Shown here piece by piece: positions 1-6,407 of a stretch of 64,000 nucleotides of DNA. The first letter of the stretch is position 1. Each line of letters opens with the position of its first letter. This DNA comes from Bacteroides luhongzhouii (lineage in GTDB: Bacteria; Bacteroidota; Bacteroidia; Bacteroidales; Bacteroidaceae): the NCBI RefSeq assembly GCF_009193295.2, contig NZ_CP059973.1, forward strand, positions 3,782,001 to 3,846,000. Direction: 5' to 3'. A program made the position numbers and the translations under genes. A model generated the notes under the pieces. It made no database searches. It was not told where the DNA came from and saw only the letters and a program-made list of their open reading frames with translations.

Positions 1-1
1 G

Positions 2-475
2 AATGTAAATTCGGGTGTAGCTTTATACGCAAAATTTAGACCTAAAGAAGCTTCTAGCTGGTATGCACAACGTGCTATTCAATATGACGGGAATGTTTTT
101 GGAATAGGTCGGCGCGCTATTTTTGAAGATGGTTATGTTGGAGCAGCCTACACGGATATAATAACAAGTAATATAGCGAATACTCATACTTATGTATTTA
201 CCTCGATCTCGTCCACATTAGTAGCGATTAATCTTCCGGGACGTGCTCAACTAGAGAAGCTCGGAATTTCTAATAACACTTTCTTCGAGTTGCGGATAAT
301 GGTTACCTGGGAACCCGGTTCTAATAAATGGCTAAGAATTAAAGGCTGCACAGATGGTCGCCTGTTGATGGGCGTCAATGTTGCAAATGCGAATCTATGG
401 GGAGATGGTTGTGCTGATATTTCAGGTGGGAATATGTTTAGAATAAGATATATGAATAGTCACTATTACCTATAA
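2..475 (+). CDS. Prophage structural-type protein, 5' end cut by window edge
   Basis: The frame is open from base 2 to the stop at 473-475, so this is the C-terminal 157 residues of a longer protein. I do not recognise the family. The visible part is rich in Gly, Asn, Ser and aromatic residues in short alternating stretches (for example VTWEPGSNKWLRIKG), as in a beta-sandwich or fibre tip. It sits just upstream of a phage lysis cassette on the same strand, where Bacteroides phages usually carry tail or baseplate genes. The internal ATG at 290 is not the real start, because coding continues upstream without a stop. A tail or fibre role is inference from position only. Confidence 0.55.
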   Translation, partial: NVNSGVALYAKFRPKEASSWYAQRAIQYDGNVFGIGRRAIFEDGYVGAAYTDIITSNIANTHTYVFTSISSTLVAINLPGRAQLEKLGISNNTFFELRIMVTWEPGSNKWLRIKGCTDGRLLMGVNVANANLWGDGCADISGGNMFRIRYMNSHYYL

Positions 476-483
476 TTACAATA

Positions 484-741
484 ATGAAAATAGACTTTAG
501 AAATATTCAAGTAAAAGACATCGAAGGGAATAATAGTACCGTCGATATTGCAAAAATGTTAGGCAATGCGATCTATCAGAAAACCGCCGATTTGGGCGAG
601 TTGGAATTAGCTCAACAAATCTACAAAAACGGTGAAGTGGAATTGTCTACGAATCAGGCGGAACGCATCAAAGAATACGTAAGAACTAACTTTGTCGCAG
701 TTGTGCAGATTGCAGTGAATGAGGCTTTATCGGTAGAATAA
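484..741 (+). CDS. Small conserved-type prophage protein, function unknown (85 aa)
   Basis: An 85-residue acidic protein that starts 8 bp after the preceding structural gene and belongs to the same rightward late phage operon. It has no signal peptide or membrane segment. The sequence alternates short basic and acidic helical stretches (AKMLGNAIYQKTADLGELEL, then QAERIKEYVRTNF), suggesting a compact, mainly helical cytoplasmic protein. I do not recognise a named family. Its place between a structural gene and the lysis genes would suit a small virion or assembly factor, but that is guesswork. Confidence 0.6.
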   Translation: MKIDFRNIQVKDIEGNNSTVDIAKMLGNAIYQKTADLGELELAQQIYKNGEVELSTNQAERIKEYVRTNFVAVVQIAVNEALSVE

Positions 742-780
742 GAGCTACCCAAAGCGATATGAAATACATAAAATAAAAAT

Positions 781-1188
781 ATGGACGAATGGTTAAAAAT
801 CATAGGAGCGTTAGGAGGATTAGAGGCGATCCGATTTACTGTTACTTTTCTAGCGAATCGAAAAACGAACGCTAGAAAAGAAAAGGCTACGGCGGATTCT
901 ATGGAACTTCAAAATTTACTTTCTATCATTGACAATCTAAACAAGCAGATCGAGCGGTACGACGAACGATTAAAACAACGTGATGAGAAAGTAGATACGA
1001 TTTACCGGGAATGGAGAACCGCACAAGCAGAGGCACAAAATTGGATGCGTAAATACTACGAGCTTGAATTAGCTTTGAAGGATGCGGAACACAACCGATG
1101 TGATAGACCCGACAGCGAGTGCAGCCGGAGAACTCCGCCGCGTAGACCAATAACTATTAATCAAAACAATAAGGAGACAGCAGAATGA
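781..1188 (+). CDS. Putative holin-like membrane-anchored coiled-coil protein of the lysis cassette
   Basis: 135 residues. Residues 4-26 form one moderately hydrophobic segment, followed by a charged linker and a predicted coiled coil at about 36-105 (heptad-like E/K/R/L pattern). The tail holds a paired-cysteine motif, C107-x-R-P-x(3)-C114-x-R-R-x-P-P-R. The stop codon overlaps the endolysin start by 4 bp (ATGA), so the two are translationally coupled. Position directly before the endolysin suggests a holin, or a scaffold that delivers it. The single weak membrane segment and long coiled coil are unlike classical holins, so the role is uncertain. I recall similar tails in other Bacteroidetes phage proteins but cannot confirm that here. 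Confidence 0.55.
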   Translation: MDEWLKIIGALGGLEAIRFTVTFLANRKTNARKEKATADSMELQNLLSIIDNLNKQIERYDERLKQRDEKVDTIYREWRTAQAEAQNWMRKYYELELALKDAEHNRCDRPDSECSRRTPPRRPITINQNNKETAE

Positions 1189-1580
1189 AACACTTCACTA
1201 TTAAAGAGCTTGCGCACTCCGATACGGCGTTAGCGAAAGGAATTGATAATTTCCCAACAGCAGAAGCTATCAACAATTTAACAAAGCTAGTAGATAATGT
1301 ACTCGATCCGTTACGCGAGAAATACGGTAAACCGATCCGCGTTAGCTCTGGGTATCGCAGTGCAATTCTTAATCGTAGCGTTAATGGTGCGACATCTAGC
1401 CAACATCGACTAGGGGAAGCCGCCGATATTACGGTAGGAAGCAAAGAAGGGAACCGGAAGCTATTCGAAATAATCAAAAGCGAATTACCTTTCGACCAGT
1501 TAATCGACGAAAAGGATTTTTCTTGGGTACACGTGTCATTCAGAGAAGGACGTAATCGGAAACAAATACTAAAGCTATGA
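1185..1580 (+). CDS. Phage endolysin, peptidase M15 (D-Ala-D-Ala carboxypeptidase-like)
   Basis: A 131-residue single-domain peptidase that should cut peptide cross-links of peptidoglycan at lysis. It shows the M15A/VanY-type zinc site: H74 and D81 in SSQHRLGEAAD, and H116 in SWVHVSF. The preceding SSGYRSAILN is also typical of the family. There is no signal peptide, so export depends on a holin-like partner, presumably the gene just upstream. Start and stop both overlap neighbours by 4 bp (ATGA), making a tightly coupled three-gene lysis unit. Length matches phage M15 endolysins. Confidence 0.88.
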   Translation: MKHFTIKELAHSDTALAKGIDNFPTAEAINNLTKLVDNVLDPLREKYGKPIRVSSGYRSAILNRSVNGATSSQHRLGEAADITVGSKEGNRKLFEIIKSELPFDQLIDEKDFSWVHVSFREGRNRKQILKL

Positions 1581-1975
1581 AACGACTAGTTTACATTATC
1601 ATACTGTTAATATTAGCGGTGTGTTTCACGTCCTGCCGAACTCAATATATCCCGGTTGAATCCGTTCGCACTGAATACAAGACACGTGATAGTATCCGAT
1701 TTGATAGTATCTATCAACACGACAGCATTTATGCGCTCGTAAAGGGCGATACAGTCTATCAGTATAGATATAAATATCTGTATCGCTATCTAACAACGAA
1801 TCGCACCGATACGATTCTTAAAAACGATTCTATTCGTGTGCCTTATCCGGTTGAAAAGAAGTTAAACCGATGGCAATCTATTAAAATGGAGTTGGGCGGG
1901 TGGGCGTTTGGAATTATAATTTTGTTTATTCTGATAATAATTGGTCGAATAATATTCAAATCAAGAAATAATTAG
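1577..1975 (+). CDS. Lipoprotein with C-terminal membrane anchor, candidate unimolecular spanin
   Basis: 132 residues. The N-terminus is a lipoprotein signal peptide (MKRLVYIIILLILAVCFTSC, lipobox Cys20). The middle (about 21-105) is polar and rich in Tyr, Asp and Arg, with an alternating pattern that looks beta-rich. Residues about 108-126 are a strong transmembrane segment (GGWAFGIIILFILIIIGRII) followed by a short basic tail. An outer-membrane lipid anchor, a periplasmic domain and an inner-membrane anchor in one chain is the layout of u-spanins such as T1 gp11, which fuse the two membranes in the last step of lysis. The 4-bp overlap with the endolysin supports a lysis role. No sequence homology is claimed. 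Confidence 0.6.
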   Translation: MKRLVYIIILLILAVCFTSCRTQYIPVESVRTEYKTRDSIRFDSIYQHDSIYALVKGDTVYQYRYKYLYRYLTTNRTDTILKNDSIRVPYPVEKKLNRWQSIKMELGGWAFGIIILFILIIIGRIIFKSRNN

Positions 1976-2078
1976 TATATTTGTGTACGGGTGGGGGTGT
2001 CTGTTGTATCATCTCTCTGTGGAAAATTGCTATTTTTCGAGGACGGGAGATAATGCGTTATTTATTCCATTAAGAATG

Positions 2079-2117
2079 AGAGGTTGTGCCGTTGAACGAC
2101 ACAACCTCTTTTTATTT
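2079..2117 (+). terminator. Intrinsic terminator of the prophage late/lysis operon
   Basis: A perfect 10-bp stem (2079-2088 with 2100-2109) is followed by a T-rich run at 2109-2117. It lies about 100 bp after the spanin-candidate stop codon. Confidence 0.8.
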
Positions 2118-2129
2118 ATATGCAATAAG

Positions 2130-2158
2130 AAAACCCCGCAACGGCTCAAATTGCGGGG
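2130..2158 (-). terminator. Intrinsic terminator of the DUF5053 gene
   Basis: A perfect 8-bp GC-rich stem, CCCCGCAA paired with TTGCGGGG (2134-2141 with 2151-2158). Read on the minus strand it is followed by TTTTCTT. It is 20 bp after the stop of the minus-strand gene and back to back with the late-operon terminator. Confidence 0.8.
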
Positions 2159-2177
2159 CTGGTGTCAAATAAGAATC

Positions 2178-2627
2178 TTAACCGAGTTTAAGCGATGTTT
2201 GATGAATCATTTCGCTTACGTCCTTCAAGGCATTTAAAAATGTTTGAAGTTCATTATCAGTAAAGCGAGCCTTTTTCCCGTTTACGATGTTACCGTTAAT
2301 TCTTTGATATAGCCAATTTCTTGACTTACCGAAATACTTCTTTGCGATATAGCTAAACGAAATAGCCTCCGGCAGTTCTCCGAGCTTATCTCGCAATATA
2401 GCTTCTTCCGCTCTTTCTATGAAATCATTGCAAGCGTCTACGGTTGCTTTTAGTCCGGATTCAGACGCTTTTTTATAGGCTTCTCGCTGATCTTCTGGCA
2501 GTGCGTTATATTTGGCTTGCATTTCTTTTTTGAAAGCGTCCCTTTCTTCTTGTGTAGATAAGGTTTTAAATCTTTCAAAATCCGCTTTCATTTCGGGCGT
2601 TGGCAAACAAGCGTTTATATCTATCAT
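2178..2627 (-). CDS. DUF5053-like prophage protein (149 aa)
   Basis: A charged, mainly helical cytoplasmic protein. The C-terminal segment (about residues 90-149, containing YIAKKYFGKSRNWLYQRING and then FTDNELQTFLNAL) resembles DUF5053 proteins common in Bacteroides phages and mobile elements. The spacing of YIAKKYFGKSRNWLYQRI is like a helix-turn-helix, so DNA binding or a regulatory role is plausible but unproven. It is the last gene of a short minus-strand run reading away from the integrase and converging on the lysis operon. A stem-loop (2643-2661) sits just before its start. Confidence 0.6.
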   Translation of the reverse strand: MIDINACLPTPEMKADFERFKTLSTQEERDAFKKEMQAKYNALPEDQREAYKKASESGLKATVDACNDFIERAEEAILRDKLGELPEAISFSYIAKKYFGKSRNWLYQRINGNIVNGKKARFTDNELQTFLNALKDVSEMIHQTSLKLG

Positions 2628-2642
2628 ATTTTAAAGTTTTAA

Positions 2643-2661
2643 TCCCTCCCCGAAGGGAGGG
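2643..2661. repeat. Stem-loop between the 55-aa gene and the DUF5053 gene
   Basis: A 7-bp G/C stem: CCCTCCC (2644-2650) pairs with GGGAGGG (2655-2661). On the minus strand the loop is TTCG, a very stable tetraloop. No good T run follows on that strand, so it looks more like a processing or attenuation element, 16 bp ahead of the DUF5053 start, than a full terminator. Confidence 0.55.
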
Positions 2662-2668
2662 AGGTTAA

Positions 2669-2836
2669 TTACTCTTTTAATTTTTCCCGAATCTCATTCA
2701 TCCGGTCGAGTATGTCATTTATTAATGCTTCTCTTTCTTTTTCATTTTCGGGAACCCCGTAGGCTTCGTGGAATGAAGCGAGAAGTTTTAAATTCTCATA
2801 CTCTTGTTCTAATTCCTTTCTTTCTTCATCTTTCAT
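2669..2836 (-). CDS. Small acidic helical prophage protein (55 aa)
   Basis: A 55-residue frame starting MKDEERKELEQEYENLKLLA and ending IREKLKE. It is almost entirely E/K/L/R/N and should form one or two long helices or a coiled coil. It lies in the 291-bp gap between the DUF5053 gene and the integrase, in the same direction. I do not recognise it. The amphipathic composition and the fit of the frame to the gap favour a real gene, but such short charged frames can occur by chance in AT-rich DNA. Small coiled-coil proteins beside integrases are sometimes excisionases or antirepressors, but nothing specific shows that here. Confidence 0.45.
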   Translation of the reverse strand: MKDEERKELEQEYENLKLLASFHEAYGVPENEKEREALINDILDRMNEIREKLKE

Positions 2837-2918
2837 TGGTTAAACATTAAAATTAAGAACTCTTATTTGACTCTACAAAGATAATAAGCATTTGCTTATT
2901 GTGCAAGTTTTTGGCGAA

Positions 2919-4115
2919 TTATTTTAGTGAATTAATATAATCTATTACTTTTCTATTCGCTTTATCTATTTGCTCTAAATCGTAATCTATATAAATTCCG
3001 GTTGTTTTGCATCCGAACTCGTGCCCCAAAGCTAAAGATATTACATCTTTCGATATTCCTATTTTATGCGCTATTGTAGCCCATGTATGGCGCGCCCAAT
3101 ACGAGGTGATGTCGGGAAATAAAATATCTCTAATCTTTTTCCCGCCTAATCCTTTTCGTTCGAAATTTCCCAGTTTTTGCAAACCTCTATTCATTGCTGC
3201 CATATACTTTCTATAATTGTAATCGTTGGTTTCGAGCGTGTTTAGTAGAAATTTATTTCCTTTATACCTGTTTATTATCTCCATTGCTTCCGGTTCTACT
3301 TTGATAGAGTATAGCTTTCCGGTTTTTTCTCGTTTATATTCTATGCGTCCGTCAACTATTTGCTTGAGGTTAAATAAGTCTATTGCGTTTATTCCGATTA
3401 GATAAAACATAAGCATGAATATGTCTTGATACTCCTTTTGATATTCTTCTCCGTTGAAATCTCTTAGGGTAATAAGTTGATCCGGCTTTAACGATCGTTT
3501 TCTAGTTTCCTCCCTTTCTATTGTGAACTTTCTAAATGGATATAGTTCCGTTTCCTCATTATCTATCGCGTGATTGAAAACCGCCCTAATATTCCTTAAA
3601 TGGATTGAAATCGAGTTTGTTTTTATTCCGGTATCTTTTAGCCATTTATTGAACGATTCTAGCCATTTCCTTGTCATCGTTTCAAATGTACAGGTCGGAT
3701 CATAGGCAAGAATCTTATTTTTTGTAGCTTTATATAGAACGATTGTATTTTCTTTTGTTTTTGTAGCTACAAACTCATCTATATAGCTTACGAAAGTTTT
3801 ACAGGTAGATTCATTTTTGATAGATTTTAGAATGTAGTCTTTTAACGCTTTGTCGCTCATTCCTTTTAACTTCTGATTATCGTCAAGTATAACAAGTAAC
3901 ATTTCAACACGATTAATAAGATTCCGAATCGCTACGTTCTTAGCTTTATGATTCTTTGCGTTCTTATTATACTCTGTGCCCGTCCATGTTTCCGGTGTAG
4001 CGCAAAAATCAGTACATAACATTATTTGCCCTTTGTGTCTGACTTGTAGTTTAACCGGAAATGTCCCATCTTTCTTTTCTCTGCGAGTGTCTAAGTAAAA
4101 ACCAACTGTTGCCAT
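2919..4115 (-). CDS. int: Phage tyrosine recombinase / integrase
   Basis: 398 residues from the ATG at 4115. A longer upstream start exists, but MATVGFYLDTRREKKDGTFP is the usual N-terminus of Bacteroides phage integrases. An arm-type DNA-binding domain (about 1-90), a SAM-like core-binding domain (about 105-200) and a C-terminal catalytic domain are recognisable. Catalytic residues seen are Arg342 and the following His in YWARHTWAT, His365 in LGHEFG and Tyr375 in TTGIYIDY (Tyr378 is also possible). Arg I is replaced by Asn243 (GINAIDLFNL) and the HxxR histidine by Tyr, variations I recall in Bacteroides element recombinases. It lies next to tRNA-Glu, whose 3' end faces it, so it probably integrates the prophage there. 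Confidence 0.88.
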   Translation of the reverse strand: MATVGFYLDTRREKKDGTFPVKLQVRHKGQIMLCTDFCATPETWTGTEYNKNAKNHKAKNVAIRNLINRVEMLLVILDDNQKLKGMSDKALKDYILKSIKNESTCKTFVSYIDEFVATKTKENTIVLYKATKNKILAYDPTCTFETMTRKWLESFNKWLKDTGIKTNSISIHLRNIRAVFNHAIDNEETELYPFRKFTIEREETRKRSLKPDQLITLRDFNGEEYQKEYQDIFMLMFYLIGINAIDLFNLKQIVDGRIEYKREKTGKLYSIKVEPEAMEIINRYKGNKFLLNTLETNDYNYRKYMAAMNRGLQKLGNFERKGLGGKKIRDILFPDITSYWARHTWATIAHKIGISKDVISLALGHEFGCKTTGIYIDYDLEQIDKANRKVIDYINSLK

Positions 4116-4271
4116 ATTATTATCATTTTTAGTATATATACGCAAACAACGTATTAACGGGATAGCGCGATAATAATGCAAGATGAAAATTTGCATTAAA
4201 TTTGCATTTTTTCTTTTGAAAATACCCGTTTATAACGCCTAAAAACGATACTTTGATATAGATATAGGGTA

Positions 4272-4304
4272 ATAAAAAAGCCCCTTACTTGTTTGTAAGA
4301 GGCT
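4272..4304 (-). terminator. Terminator after tRNA-Glu
   Basis: A 10-bp stem with one G-T pair (4279-4288 with 4295-4304), followed on the minus strand by six T. It begins 14 nt after the tRNA-Glu 3' end. Whether it belongs to the host or to the prophage depends on where the attachment core ends. Confidence 0.75.
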
Positions 4305-4317
4305 GATAATCAGATAG

Positions 4318-4389
4318 TAGTGGGTACGGGAATCGAACCCGTATTGCATGCGTGAGAGGCATGTGTCCTAACCGTTAGACGAACCCACC
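4318..4389 (-). tRNA. tRNA-Glu (CTC)
   Basis: 72 nt on the minus strand. The acceptor arms GGTGGGT/ACCCACT pair, the T arm is ACGGGTTCGATTCCCGT and the anticodon loop is CTCTCAC (anticodon CTC, reading GAG). No CCA is encoded. The 3' end faces the integrase, so it is the probable attachment site (attR or attL) of the prophage to the left. Confidence 0.93.
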
Positions 4390-4407
4390 GGAGTTTGATA
4401 GATTAAA

Positions 4408-4440
4408 AAGAGCCAAGTCTTTAAAACTTAGCTCTTTTTT
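4408..4440. terminator. Bidirectional terminator between the two tRNA genes
   Basis: An 11-bp stem with one mismatch (4408-4418 with 4426-4436), flanked by T runs on both strands. It would end the tRNA-Ser transcript. tRNA-Glu lies beyond it and shows no clear promoter of its own in the 18 bp between, so it may depend on read-through or on a weak promoter overlapping the hairpin. Confidence 0.7.
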
Positions 4441-4456
4441 ATTTTGAGATTTTTTG

Positions 4457-4543
4457 CGGAAGCTGGGGGATTCGAACCCCCGGTACCCTTACGAGTACGT
4501 CAGTTTAGCAAACTGGTGGTTTCAGCCACTCACCCAAACTTCC
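4457..4543 (-). tRNA. tRNA-Ser (GCT)
   Basis: 87 nt on the minus strand with a long variable arm. Acceptor arms are GGAAGTT/AGCTTCC. The anticodon loop TTGCTAA gives GCT, which reads AGC/AGT serine codons. The T arm is GGGGGTTCGAATCCCCC. No full CCA is encoded. It has a clear promoter at 4574-4605. Confidence 0.93.
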
Positions 4544-4573
4544 TTGAACCCGCATTCTCTCTCAAATGCGGTG

Positions 4574-4605
4574 CAAATATAGGGGGAACTTTTGGACTAC
4601 GCAAA
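4574..4605 (-). promoter_or_regulatory. Promoter of tRNA-Ser
   Basis: On the minus strand, TTTG (4602-4605), 20 bp, TATATTTG (4574-4581): a full match to the Bacteroides primary-sigma consensus. A short hairpin (CCGCATT/AATGCGG) lies between the expected start site and the tRNA. Confidence 0.8.
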
Positions 4606-4834
4606 TCTTTTAGCAAGATTTTTTTTACCTGTTTTTTGTAAAATGAGATAACCTGCTATGTTTCAAATGTTAAACGGAAGAAATTTTTTTTCGAAAGCTT
4701 TTAATTTTTATCGATGGAATGGGAACTTGAAACATATTGACGCTATCCGTTTATTATAGTGACGGTATCTTCATGGGATAGGGTAAACATCCGGATGGGA
4801 TAGTGACGGTATATTTGACGTGAGAAAAGGACAT
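4606..4834. other. AT-rich non-coding gap with short direct repeats
   Basis: I see no gene. ATAGTGACGGTAT occurs twice (4756-4768 and 4800-4812, 44 bp apart), and ATGGGATAG occurs twice between and around them. These could be paired protein-binding sites. A plus-strand TATATTTG (4810-4817) has no good -33 partner. Confidence 0.4.
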
Positions 4835-4901
4835 AAAAAAAGGCTATCTATCCCAGACAGCCAATCTTTTTGTTAACCTTAAATCTAATACTATGAAAAA
4901 C
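4835..4901 (-). ncRNA. Candidate small RNA with its own promoter and terminator (about 67 nt)
   Basis: A consensus promoter (4908-4938, minus) is followed about 60 nt later by a terminator: a 7-bp stem with one G-T pair (4842-4848 with 4856-4862) and seven T. No frame of useful length lies between them on that strand. The unit lies downstream of the VWA gene on the same strand, so part could instead be that gene's 3' end, but the strong internal promoter argues for an independent transcript. The start site is estimated from the -7 box. Confidence 0.55.
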
Positions 4902-4907
4902 ACAGTA

Positions 4908-4938
4908 CAAATATACGGACTTCTGTCAACTTTGCAAA
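4908..4938 (-). promoter_or_regulatory. Promoter of the first candidate small RNA
   Basis: Minus strand: TTTG (4935-4938), 19 bp, TATATTTG (4908-4915). Perfect consensus and spacing. Confidence 0.75.
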
Positions 4939-4973
4939 TAAAACAAGAAAAAAGAGATGTTTTATAACATTGA

Positions 4974-6407
4974 TTAAATATTTGATTCTTCAATTCTATT
5001 TTTATTAAGACTTTCAGCGTTTTGAATGCTATATTCCCAATATTTATCACATAATTTCAGATAGCTGGTTTCGGCACTCTTGCCGCCTAAAGAAATAGCG
5101 TACATTTTAGTCTGTTTCGCTTTTGCGTGTTCGATGGTTCGGGATAGCGGTTGATCGACAGGACGCATCTCAAAGTCCGATACGGTGATAATGTCTGCTT
5201 CCATATATCCTTCTTCGCTGATCTTCCGCAAAGCATGCGTGATGACAGGTTCCATATCAGTTCCGCCATGAAAGGATTGGCATAAGAAATCGACAAGGCG
5301 ATCGAAACTGCTTCCTAAATCTGTGATTTCGATGCACTCGATATCATCGGAAAACAGGATGACGTAACATTTCCGATGTTGCACTTCCGTCAGTTCGGCA
5401 ATGGCAAGCAGAGTGGATTTCGCGATTCTTTCCCGTTCGCCTGCCATGGAACCGGAAGTGTCCAGGCAAACAATGAAAGGGCCTTCGGCTTCTTCGGAAA
5501 CTTCATTTCCTATTGTTTTCTTGTCGTTGATGGTTTGCTTTTCATGTGATTGATAGTCGATGACTTGCAATCTCTTCTCAATGAAACGCTCAAAGAAAAT
5601 GGGTTGCAGGCTTTTTTCGGCCAGATAGCAATACTCTAAGGGAAGAAGGCTGTTTAAGTCGTTTCCTTCGCAAATACCTGCAATATCGCTTCGGGTGGCA
5701 TGAGATATAATTTGTTCCCGATGAATACCGGCAGTCATTTTGAAACGTTTCCGGCTGCTTTGGTGCTTCTTGCCCAAGATTTCTACCAGTTCACGGATAA
5801 CGGGATTTCGTTTGATCGTTTCTTCGTATTCTAAAATATGTTCCGCTATCTGTTTATGGTTGCGGAGTAACCAGACGAGGCGTGAGCCGCCACGTACCGG
5901 AAGATTTTTGGCAAGTGATAGCTGAAGACGGTAGAAATCATCACAGAGCCGCTCGATATGTTCCATCTGATAGTTGAACTCGTTGTTCGAGAGCAACGTG
6001 TGCCATTTGTCGAAGAAGAGAGTTCGCAACGCTTTCCATTCTTTAGAGCGCGGGCTGATTTTGTCAAAACGCTGGAGGTAGTATTTTACGTTGAGGTCTA
6101 CCAGATGATATTTCATAGAGAACGGGTAGGCGCTGTTTTTCAGGAATTGGAGAAACTTGGCGTCTGATGCTTCATCCATTTCATGAAAGTATTCCCATTG
6201 CGACGCGTAGTGGGAGTAGAAATCTTGCAGGGAGGGTTGCGTGTGACGAAAATACCGGTGAATGTCCGCATCCAGTTCTTCGGGACGGATAATCAGGTTG
6301 TGCAGTTGTTCGTCGTACACATCGTAGGCTATTCTCTGCAATTTCTCATAATAAATGTCTTGCAGGTGTTTGAGCCTAATACTCTCTGTTCTCTTGTTCA
6401 TGGGCAT
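4974..6407 (-). CDS. VWA domain protein, ViaA-like partner of the MoxR ATPase
   Basis: 477 residues; the start is at 6407, or two codons on at MNKRTESIRL. The N-terminal two thirds are helical and charged. A von Willebrand A domain follows from about residue 308, with the MIDAS motif D316-T-S-G-S320 (FIVCLDTSGSMAG), GGTD at 381-384 and the later TVSDFEM. This is the layout of ViaA, which binds the MoxR-family ATPase RavA; in E. coli the pair is linked to metal and respiratory-complex handling. The start lies inside the 3' end of the ATPase gene (about 32-bp overlap), so the two are translationally coupled. Orthology to ViaA is by architecture and gene pairing, not close identity. Confidence 0.82.
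   Translation of the reverse strand: MPMNKRTESIRLKHLQDIYYEKLQRIAYDVYDEQLHNLIIRPEELDADIHRYFRHTQPSLQDFYSHYASQWEYFHEMDEASDAKFLQFLKNSAYPFSMKYHLVDLNVKYYLQRFDKISPRSKEWKALRTLFFDKWHTLLSNNEFNYQMEHIERLCDDFYRLQLSLAKNLPVRGGSRLVWLLRNHKQIAEHILEYEETIKRNPVIRELVEILGKKHQSSRKRFKMTAGIHREQIISHATRSDIAGICEGNDLNSLLPLEYCYLAEKSLQPIFFERFIEKRLQVIDYQSHEKQTINDKKTIGNEVSEEAEGPFIVCLDTSGSMAGERERIAKSTLLAIAELTEVQHRKCYVILFSDDIECIEITDLGSSFDRLVDFLCQSFHGGTDMEPVITHALRKISEEGYMEADIITVSDFEMRPVDQPLSRTIEHAKAKQTKMYAISLGGKSAETSYLKLCDKYWEYSIQNAESLNKNRIEESNI

Noticed and set aside
1983..2237. Plus-strand frame of 84 codons after the lysis genes
   Set aside because: It runs through two terminator hairpins and into the 3' end of the minus-strand DUF5053 gene; composition is not protein-like.
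4116..4196. 27-residue N-terminal extension of the integrase
   Set aside because: The extension is unlike integrase N-termini, whereas the ATG at 4115 gives the standard start.
4893..4967. 24-codon plus-strand frame starting MKNTVQIYG
   Set aside because: It covers the antisense of a perfect minus-strand promoter and has no promoter of its own. Too short to support.
4844..5050. Minus-strand frame of 68 codons
   Set aside because: It overlaps the end of the VWA gene, the small-RNA promoter and its terminator. Best read as non-coding.
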